DNA from: Persicaria tinctoria
Lineage: Eukaryota > Streptophyta > Magnoliopsida > Caryophyllales > Polygonaceae
Assembly: GCA_037127255.1 (NCBI GenBank)
Contig: JBANSL010000018.1
Span: forward strand, 14,605,175-14,669,174
Length of the DNA stretch: 64,000 nucleotides
Direction of reading: 5' to 3'
Numbering within the stretch: the first letter of the stretch is position 1; the number at the start of each line of letters is the position of its first letter. Below the pieces are notes generated by a model. It saw only the letters and a program-made list of their open reading frames with translations, was not told the origin of the DNA and did not search any database. A program made the position numbers and the translations under genes. Of the stretch, positions 56,540 through 64,000 are shown one piece after another.

Positions 56540-59197
56540 ATGGAGACACAAACGATGCCTTCATTCCCAGAAGAGGCACTCCAACACGTGCTCTCCTTCA
56601 TCTCCTCCCACACTGATCGCAACTCCGTCTCCTTGGTCAGCAAATCATGGTACAACATCGAACGGGGGTGCAGGCACCTCGTGTTCATTGGAAACTGCTA
56701 TGCTGTCAGCCATCCGATCTTGATCCGACAGTTCACCAACGTCCGATCAATCACCATCAAGGGTAAGAACAATCTTGCGGATTACGACTTGCTACCAGAA
56801 GGATGGGGGGCCAATATGAGGGGTTGGAGTTGATTGGGAGGAAGCTAAAGAATTTGAAGGTTTTGTTTTTGCACAAATGTGAAGGGGTTTCTACTGATGG
56901 CTTGGCCTTCATTGCTGCATTTGATTATTGACGCCTCTTTTTGCTGGAAGAAGCACAAATGTGAAGGGGTTTCTACTGATGGTTTCTACTGATGGCTCAC
57001 CCATCATCTTGTTAGTAGTTTTGTGTATCATAATGTTTTTTTTTTTACCTTTAATGGTGACCAGATGTGTGCCCACTTCCATGATAATTATTTTTCGCTG
57101 GCATGTCTGAATTTGATTATTGACGCCTCTTTTTGCTGGAACTGCTAGTACTTAAACCGGACAACTGGGTCTCCCTGAGATATCTCTCAGCTTCATATTA
57201 ACCAAGTTCTTAGTTCTTACATTGATTTATCTCAACATTGTGTGCCAATTTTTGCAATGAATTTTTATTCTCGGCTTGACAGTTCTCTGACAATGCATTA
57301 TGTTCTAACCATCTAGGACAGTTAAGTCTTCAGTTGTGATCCAATAATGTATTGGAGTGTATTAGAGAGGTATTCTAGTCTAATCTGTTGTGATGACGTG
57401 AAAGCGTCAGCAAATGCAGGCTTGAAGATTTTGTGATTAAAAAAAGACACTGGAAATTGATTCATTACTTTATGGAGAATATTTTGCTCTCCTACTCTTT
57501 CACTTCTTCTTCAGTGTTGTTTCTAGTTTTCTATCTGACAATCTACCATGTTTCTCAATGTTGCAGGAACCTGAGAATACTTGACTTATGCGAGAGTGAA
57601 GTAGACGATCAGCTGGGTGGAAATTGGATCTCTCTTTTTCCAAATTCTTACACGTCTTTGGAAGTTCTCAATATTCACCATCTAACATCCGAGTTGCCCT
57701 TCTCCACTTTGGAGTGTTTGGTGGGCAGGAGTCCTAACCTAAAAGCACTCCGAGTAAATCATTCCTACCCCCTTGAGAAGCTCGTAGACCTTCTACTGAA
57801 GGCTCCTCAGCTAGCTGATCTCGGAATTGGTTTGCTTACAATGGAGCCTTGCCCAGAAGCCTTCACAAAAGTCACTAGGGCCTTTTCCGGATGCAAGGGG
57901 CTCAAGAGCCTCTCTGGGATGTGGGATGTCAGTCCATACTACTTACCGGCTATCTATCCTATATGTCCAGGGCTCACTTCTTTGAACTTGAGTTATGCCA
58001 CCCTACGCGGCCCTGATCTTATTAAACTACTACGCCATTGTCCAAACCTGCAGCGCCTCTTGGTAAGTAGAGCATATCTGAACTCTTCAGATGTATGACT
58101 TCAATGTAATAATACCATAAAAAATGAGATTGTGTTACATACTAAAGTCAGCTCTAGAACTCTTTTTGTGCCGAAAGAATGAAGCTACAAGATAATAGAC
58201 AATTTTCTTTCTATAAATACTTCAGTCTATCTCCCAATCGTAACAAAAGTCTAAAATGCTTGACACTAAACTCGACAAAGCATTGCAGGTGCTAGATTAC
58301 ATACTTCGTTGTGTCACATACTTCTGCAGCCAGATGACGAATGCAGCTCTTCGTAAAATAACCAAACATGGCCCAAACCTCACCAAGCTGCGGCTAATCA
58401 TCAACGAGCCCGAGCTCCCCGACTACCTAACACACGAGCCACTCGATGATGGCTATAGCGCCATCTTTGAGCACTGCAAGAGCCTTAAACGCATAGCAGT
58501 TACTGGCCTTTTTACAGACCGGTTGCTGGAGCAAATCGGTACCCATGGTAAGAAGCTTGAGAGGCTTCACCTCGCATTTGGCAGGACCACTGATGTTGGG
58601 CTTCATCATGTCCTCTCAGGATGCAGATATCTCCGGAAGTTGGAGGTAAGGGATTGCCCGTTTCAAGGTCAGGCATTGCTGTCGAGGCTTTTGTGCTGAA
58701 ATTTTTCTGCAGGTGCTAGATTACATTGAAGACCGCGGCCTTGAGGAGGTAGGTGCATCATGTAAGGAGCTGGAAGAGCTGAGGGTGTTCTTTTCCGACC
58801 CATATGGCACAGACCCAAGCATCAGTATAACTGAACGCGGTCTTGTCTCTGTCACGGTGGGCTGTCATAAGCTTCATTCTGTCATATACTTCTGCAGCCA
58901 GATGGCGAATGCAGCTCTGCTTACAGTTGCGAAGCACAGGCCAAGTTGTGGATCAGGGATTGCCAATTTGGTGGTCAAGTGCTGCTAGCAAACTTCGATA
59001 GGCTAGAGACGATGCAGTCGCTTTGGATATCGGCCTGCTCAGTGAGCTATCGAGCGTGTAAGCTGCTTGGGAAGAAGCATCCAAGGCTGAATGTCGAGAT
59101 CTTCAACGAGAAAGGGCCTTTACATTCGATCTTAGATGAGTGTCCTGTCGAGAATCTCTATGTATATAGGACGGTTGCAGGACCCAAGTTAGATTAA
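56540..59197 (+). pseudogene. Chimaeric TIR1/AFB-like pseudogene (C)
   Basis: Exon 1 starts normally (METQTMPSFPEEALQHVLSF) but loses about 90 bp after LLPEGWG, which shifts the frame, and its 3' splice end is gone. A 33-bp piece (AATTTGATTATTGACGCC) is duplicated at about 56918 and 57109. Exon 2 (57567-58062) is intact and one codon longer than in A. Two exon-3 pieces follow. The first (58289-58699) lacks its early part and stops after FQGQALL. The second (58713-59197) carries VLDYIEDRGLEEVGASCK but has the 80-codon deletion shared with A'. The first exon-3 piece keeps Arg403 (LTKLRLII). No full protein can be made. Confidence 0.92.
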
Positions 59198-59560
59198 TGT
59201 TAGGACCACAACTCAGCAAGAACTGAAAAATGAACCACATATAAGATTAAATATCCATAATGGCTCTCATTAGTTAATGAACAAACCCAATATATCCCGC
59301 TCAGAGTAGGATCTATACCCGTGGGATGCTTCCGAGTGATTAAGACACAACGCGATATATGAAGAATAGATCGATTCGGGGGAGTGATTATTGACATATC
59401 TGATGAAATACACTTGTTCAAACTAAGAAAATGAATGAATTGCACAACTGTATTTGCAACATTGCTTTCAATTTCAGCAGTTATTATCACAAATGGTAAT
59501 TCAGAGGCATCCCATGTAGTTTCTTTAAGCTAATTTTTTTTTTAAAACGAAAGAACAAGT
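59198..59560 (+). other. Array spacer with empty hAT site
   Basis: Matches 48886-49243. ATTATCAC at 59483-59490 is the uninterrupted version of the hAT insertion site at 47110-47583. Confidence 0.7.
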
Positions 59561-59571
59561 ATCCCACATCG
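59561..59571 (+). promoter_or_regulatory. Upstream sequence element of U3 copy 3
   Basis: ATCCCACATCG, with GATTAAA downstream at the same spacing as in the other copies. Confidence 0.8.
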
Positions 59572-59625
59572 GAAAGGAAACAACGCGGAGGAGAGATTAA
59601 ACTAGGAAACTTGGCAGGAATGGTC

Positions 59626-59844
59626 ACGACCTTACTTGAACAGGATCTGTTCTATAGGCTCGTACCTCTGTATCCTTGAGTTCTAAGGAGACAGGAAACC
59701 AAGTCTGGTGGATGAACCTAGCCATGTGGCCTTAGCGTGATTAACGGCTCTCTCCTTGGCTCCGGCCTTGGTCCGCGCTGTAGAGGATCGTCTTCAGCCC
59801 TTGGATTGGGCCTGAAAGTGGTCACATGGTTGTCTGACAGACTC
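59626..59844 (+). ncRNA. U3 snoRNA gene, copy 3
   Basis: Starts ACGACCTTACTTGAACAGGA and ends GTTGTCTGACAGACTCC. About 219 nt, with a few extra bases in the central stem (CTCTCTCCTTGGCTCC and GTCCGCGCTGTAGAGG). Box A, box C and box D regions are all present. Strong T run after it. Probably the best candidate for an active copy together with copy 1. Confidence 0.87.
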
Positions 59845-59859
59845 CAAAAAACTCCCCTC

Positions 59860-59866
59860 TTTTTTT
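59860..59866 (+). terminator. T-run after U3 copy 3
   Basis: Seven T residues about 16 bases beyond the U3 end, fitting Pol III termination. Confidence 0.6.
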
Positions 59867-59869
59867 GTT

Positions 59870-60424
59870 TTTGCTTGTCAAAAGGAGCTACCCACTTTGC
59901 TGTTGACCGAATAATTATCATCAACCTACAAGATTCTCAAATAATGGTTTTTTTTTACTTGCTGTAAATTATGGAGGAAGAAATACTTTCTCCAAAATAA
60001 TTTCTCCCTTCCTCCTATTCCACGTGCATTTTATAAATGTTAATAATTCTATCAATTTTCAATGATTAATTTCAAAATGATTTCATTATCAGTTATCAGT
60101 CTTATTATGATTTTATTTTAAAAAAAATTAATAATTTTTTATAAAGATTTTAGTTTGTTAAAAAAACTCAAAAATTAAATATTTTAGATCTAATGGAGTA
60201 TTTTACATTTCCATGTAGAAAAATTGTTGTGTGATAGAAAGCACCTTTTTTTCCCCCAAAATTTCTACTTAGATCTAAAATAGAGGTTATGGCAGAGATA
60301 TCAATAACCTCTTACTCTAGTGATAAGAGTGGGATGTTTTCTTGTACCTCACTAATCGATAACCTCGAAACCTACACGCTATATAAAAAAAATTAAGAAT
60401 TTTTGTAGTTTATGATTTAAATAA
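59870..60424 (+). other. Array spacer upstream of gene D
   Basis: AT-rich, homologous to 49540-50537. Non-coding. Confidence 0.6.
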
Positions 60425-61152
60425 TCTATCTATCTATCAATCTATATACATATACTAAAACAGATGCATAGTGTCATATGTGGCGTGTTGTGGTTGATTC
60501 TAGGGAAAAATATCATAAGTGACGTGTTGTGGTTGATCCTAAGGGGGGGAATTAATAAAATAATACGTTGTCATAGTTTATAGAAAGTTTATATAAGTCA
60601 TAATCTGTCTATATATATTTTAGTTAATTGACAAAAATATAAATAAAAATATTTCATAGTCATACTTATCAAAAATATTAATAGGTAAATAGGTAGTATT
60701 TGGTATGTGCTATTTTATTTATATCTAAATTAGTTTTTGGTGGAGAGAATTATTTATATCAAAATTAATTATTTAATCATTGTTATTTTATTTATAAATA
60801 CATTGCTTTTTAAGCCAAAATAAATTATTAAAATATTATGTAGCCGTAATATGTAGCCACAATCCATCCCTACATAGATATTTTAGTAAATTAACGTAAT
60901 AAATATGTATTTACTAAAAAAAATATTGAAATATTTTTAAAAAGCAACTATCTAGTATTATATTACATGAGATTTAATTAATGATAGATTAGAAAAAAAT
61001 ATTTATATATAATAAGTCGAACTAATTTTATTATATTTATATAATTTTTTGGTGAAATTTTTTTTATATATTATTTATTTATTAGAATCTATATAAATTA
61101 TTTATCATATTGTATTAATGTATTATCCGTGCACGAAACGAAGGTACACTAG
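60425..61152 (+). mobile_element. Non-autonomous Helitron, 728 bp, both ends proven by empty site
   Basis: Starts TCTATCTATCTATCAATC and ends GGTACACTAG, inserted between A and T without target duplication. A short stem-forming CCGTGCACG lies upstream of the CTAG. The paralogous DNA at 50527-50545 reads GATTTAAAAAA followed directly by TTTCTAAG, the uninterrupted site. Start TC, end CTAG and A/T target are the Helitron rules. No protein encoded. Confidence 0.9.
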
Positions 61153-61389
61153 TTTCTAAGATATTTTATCACCATTCGATTGTTTTGAGGGCAATTTGCA
61201 CAACTATACAACTTTTTTTGTGGGTTTGCAAAAATACCACTTTTTTGGAAAATTTGCACAACTACCATTGGTGGTATTTTTACAAATAAAACTAGGGAAG
61301 GGCTAAACAGGTTGCAGGTTGTCACAAGGAGAAAGAGAGAAAAAGGAGAGAGAGTTTTGGTGGGGGATTTTCACAACCCTAATTTCTTC

Positions 61390-61708
61390 CTCATCTTCTT
61401 CATCCTCTTCGTCCCCTTCACCTTCAGAGTCTGGAACAATTCGGAAGCTTGAGCACAAACTGGAGCTTCTTCTCTCTCTTTTGGCCGCCGTCCTCTGCGT
61501 CGGTATTGACATCCTCGTCGAACTCGTCATCGTCGTCATCTAAGTAGTCTTCGTCGTCGTAGTCGATGAGGTCGCACCTGACAAAACTCCGTCGCCGGAG
61601 GCTCCGACAAGCTTCTCCCTGCTCCTCCTCCTCAGTATCCCGCCGATGATGGCTGCGATGGCCGGAGTTCAACTCAGCCGCCGCCCTAGCTGCCAGATCT
61701 ATCTTCAC
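61390..61708 (-). pseudogene. Captured acidic protein fragment
   Basis: The minus strand reads LAARAAAELNSGHRSHHRRD, then Asp-rich LDDDDDEFDEDVN, then KREKKLQFVLKLPN. A frame change is followed by SEGEGDEEDEEDEEE. The KKLxFVLKLP word after an acidic stretch recalls N-terminal parts of plant nuclear (bromodomain-type) proteins, but this is weak. It lies wholly in the transposon, so it is taken as transduplicated host sequence. Confidence 0.35.
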
Positions 61709-61830
61709 GGCCTACCTTTCTTCTTCCTCACGATTTGACCCATCTTCTCTCCCAGCCACTCTCTTTCCTCTGTGTATTTTGTCCTCACCATTTGTTTCCT
61801 GCAATTTTCATCAGACGAACAAAGACGAAT

Positions 61831-62243
61831 AAAGTCAGTTTACAAATTATATTCATCTCCCTCTGTCACCTAACAGACTAACCCATGTCACTGTACCCCT
61901 GTCACTCAACGTGAAACCCATGTCATCCCTTATGAATCGGAAGCCTATAACCAATACCTCAAACCTCCTTCAATCGGCCACCTAGCTACGACATCCACAT
62001 ATCCCAATTTCCACACCTCGTCATTTCCCCTATTCCGCCTACCACAACAAAGTCACTTTACAAATTATATTCATCTCCCTCTTTCACCTAACAGACAAAC
62101 CCATGTCATTGTACCCCTGTCACTCAACGTGAAACCCATGTCACCCCTTATGAATCGGAAGCCTATAACCAATACCTCAAACCTCCTTCAATCGGCCACC
62201 TACGACATCCACATATCCCAATTTCCACACCTCGTCACCCAAT
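61831..62243 (+). repeat. Two 218-bp direct repeats
   Basis: Copies start at 61831 and 62049 with AAAGTCA-TTTACAAATTATA and run through CATGTCA-TGTACCCCTGTCA to CCAATTTCCACACCTCGTCA. They differ at few sites. They precede the 64-bp array and share its CCCCTGTCAC word. Confidence 0.85.
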
Positions 62244-62249
62244 TTCATA

Positions 62250-62690
62250 ATGGAAACCCCTGTCACCCAATGTCAAACCCCTGTCACCCAATTTCGGAAC
62301 CCTTCTCTCCAAAATGGAAACCCCTGTCACCCAATGTCAAACCCCTGTCACCCAATTTCGGAACCCTTATCTCCAAAATGGAAACCCCTGTCACCCAATG
62401 TCAAACCCCTGTCACCCCATTTCGGAACCCTTCTCTACAAAATGGAAACCCCTGTCACCCAATGTCAAACCCCTGTCACCCCATTTCGGAACCCTTCTCT
62501 ACAAAATGTAAACTCCTGTCACCCAATGTCAAACCCCTGTCACCCCATTTCGGAACCCTTCTCTACAAAATGTAAACCCCTGTCACCCAATGTCAAACCC
62601 CTGTCACCCCATTTCGGAACCCTTCTCTACAAAATGGAAACCCCTGTCACCCAATGTCAAACCCATGTCACCCAATTCGAACCTCAAACC
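62250..62690 (+). repeat. 64-bp tandem array, about seven units
   Basis: The unit contains ATGGAAACCCCTGTCACCCA, then a second CCCCTGTCACCC, then TTTCGGAACCCTTCTCT. Because 64 is not a multiple of three and no phase has a stop, all three plus-strand frames stay open for 65-160 codons. Later units differ by single bases (ATGGAAACC to ATGTAAACC). It is a minisatellite, not a gene. Confidence 0.9.
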
Positions 62691-62828
62691 AGGGACGAAG
62701 AAAGATTTAGAGAGAGAGCAAGCGGCAGGTGAGAGAGAACAGGGACAAAGAAGACGAACAGGGACGAAGAAAGATTTAGAGAGAGAGCAAGCGGCAGGTG
62801 AGAGAGAACAGGGACGAAGAAGACGAAG
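62691..62828 (+). repeat. 69-bp tandem duplication
   Basis: AGGGACGAAGAAAGATTTAG starts units at 62691 and 62760. Purine-rich, near perfect. Confidence 0.85.
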
Positions 62829-63240
62829 TAGAGACCGAGAGAGCAAGCGGCGCCCACGCCTTCCACCGCCGCCGGCCTCACCCTGGGGCCGGCCTTCCAC
62901 CCACCACACCACCGCCGAGGAACAGCCATCCCGCTGCAGCGATCCGTCGAACCAGGAAGGCCGACATTACTAGCCCCATCTCGCCTGGCTCACACCCAAG
63001 ACCACCCCCTATCAGCCTGACAACCAACCTCGGACAAGCGGCGGCGGAGAAACCCTTACCAACGCCCAGATCTGAGAAAAAGGCAAGAGCGAGGGAGAGG
63101 AGAGAGAACAGCAACATCCCAGAGCGCCAGAGCCCACCTCCGGCCAGATCCAGGCCGAAACCGACCACCACACACCCCCTCCACCAAGCCCCCGGGCGAA
63201 CACCATCGGCAACCACTCAGATCCGGGAACCTTGACAATG
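62829..63240. other. GC-rich low-complexity part of the Mutator-like element
   Basis: Open frames in several phases on both strands, Pro/Arg-rich, with no recognisable protein. Probably captured 5' UTR-like DNA. Confidence 0.4.
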
Positions 63241-63511
63241 CCTGTAATTTTTTATTTTTTTTGGGCATAATAACCTAGGATAGCAAGTTTTGGGGGAGGG
63301 TTTACCTTGACATTTTTGCAAATTTTGGGAAAAAATAACATTCTTGCAAATTTTCCAAAACGGTGACATTTTTGCAAACTTTTCTCAAAATTGTGTATTT
63401 ACTATACCGTGTTTTGAACCACACAAAAAAAATCAAACAGATGGAAAATTGCATTTCTAACTCTCTCCCGTTGACATTGCTAGTAGCTAAATAGTATCTC
63501 CTCAAGCTCCC

Positions 63512-63668
63512 TCTCTGACTCTCTCTCTCTCTCTCTCTCTCGTTACCTGTTATTGTTGAAGTTGGACGGATCCACTTTTGTTGACGCCGCTTGACAATTT
63601 TGATCTTCACTTATATCTTTGTCAAGATGGAATTTCAATTCATTCAGTTCCCCTTTATATATATATAT
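63512..63668 (+). promoter_or_regulatory. Promoter of gene D: CT tract and TATA box
   Basis: A CT repeat at about 63519-63541 and TATATATATATA at 63657-63668, 52 bases before the ATG. Almost identical to the gene B promoter, except that about 45 bp present at 50680-50725 are missing here. Confidence 0.5.
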
Positions 63669-63719
63669 TGAGCTTCAATCATCTCCGAATTCAACGGAAT
63701 CCAAAAGCAAAACCCCCAA

Positions 63720-64000
63720 ATGGAAGCACAGATGATGATGATGGCGCCTTCCTTCCCAGAAGAGGCCTTGCAGCATATCCTCTCCTTCGTCGACTCGGCC
63801 TCCGATCGGAACTCAGTCTCCTTGGTCTGCAAGTCCTGGTACGACAGCGAACGGTGGTGTCGGAGCCACGTGTTCATCGGCAACTGCTACGCCGTCAGCC
63901 CTCCGATCCTGGTCCGGCGCTTCACCGACGTCCGATCGATCACCATCAAGGGCAAGCACCGCCTTGCGGATTATGACTTCGTGCCTGATGGGTGGGGGGG
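63720..64000 (+). CDS. TIR1/AFB-like F-box protein, 5' part (gene D)
   Basis: The ATG at 63720 starts MEAQMMMMAPSFPEEALQHI. 93 codons are present before the window ends in GWG. The F-box (SFPEEALQHI, SLVCKSWYDSERW) is intact and nearly identical to gene B, with which it shares promoter and upstream U3. His78, Phe79 and Phe82 of TIR1 are replaced as in B (KGKHRLADYDF). The rest should continue as exon 1 and two further exons outside the window. Whether the whole gene is intact cannot be told. Confidence 0.9.
   Translation, partial: MEAQMMMMAPSFPEEALQHILSFVDSASDRNSVSLVCKSWYDSERWCRSHVFIGNCYAVSPPILVRRFTDVRSITIKGKHRLADYDFVPDGWG

Larger units (their letters stand above)
61189..63409. mobile_element. 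Mutator-like element, 2.2 kb, with tandem repeats
   Basis: The duplication TGTTTTGA at 61181-61188 and 63410-63417 encloses it, and the paralogous empty site is at 50565-50572. The ends are poorly conserved inverted repeats that share GTTTGCAAAAAT and TTTTGGAAAATTTGCA words, as in the element at 39887. An 8-bp duplication also allows hAT, but the terminal style resembles the Mutator-like one. It carries a captured gene-like piece (61390-61708) and three kinds of tandem repeat. Confidence 0.75.

Noticed and set aside
62250..62690. Evenly spaced repeats that might suggest a CRISPR-like array
   Set aside because: The units are contiguous, with no unique spacers, in a plant nuclear context.
62129..62732. 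Open frames of 148 and 160 codons with a repeated peptide
   Set aside because: They follow from the stop-free 64-bp unit and sit in a transposon. No family resemblance.

Overview
The window is nuclear DNA of a dicot plant. The signs are GT-AG introns, a ribosomal protein eL36 gene with a telo-box/site II promoter, TIR1/AFB-type auxin-receptor F-box genes, plant-type U3 snoRNA genes with an upstream sequence element, and plant transposon families (Ty3/gypsy chromovirus, L1-type LINEs, Stowaway, hAT, Mutator-like, CACTA, Helitron). The species cannot be named from sequence alone. Exon joins were made by eye from splice signals and family knowledge.

Layout. 1-6.3 kb is AT-rich non-coding DNA with a few minus-strand exon-like pieces, one of them a decayed formin FH2 exon, and a CACTA-like terminus. 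6.36-7.12 kb is a hAT-type element with an exact 8-bp target duplication. 7.16-18.48 kb is a complete, very young Ty3/gypsy chromovirus on the minus strand: LTRs of 2.55 kb that differ at two positions, a 5-bp target duplication, and an in-frame amber codon in gag. 19.2-21.4 kb is the eL36 gene. 21.8-26.6 kb holds nested Stowaway elements, fragments of a PPR gene and an SCD2-like gene, and a Helitron 3' end. 26.96-34.26 kb is a full-length but inactivated LINE bounded by a 15-bp target duplication. 35.25-37.01 kb is a 1.76-kb palindrome. 37.4-43.2 kb is transposon-rich, including a 2.9-kb Mutator-like element with a 9-bp target duplication.

43.5-64.0 kb is the most interesting part. It is a tandem array of TIR1/AFB-like genes: gene A (intact, 582 aa), fragment A', gene B (intact, 583 aa), chimaeric pseudogene C, and gene D (cut by the window edge). 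U3 snoRNA genes lie upstream of A', B and D, so a U3 plus receptor unit has been copied repeatedly. The intact copies differ from TIR1 at residues known to bind auxin and inositol hexakisphosphate. Gene B has Met in place of the auxin-anchoring Arg403. These look like auxin-receptor relatives that may have changed or lost ligand specificity.

Because the array units are paralogous, one copy serves as the empty site for insertions in another. This fixes the ends of a hAT element, a Helitron and a Mutator-like element to the base.
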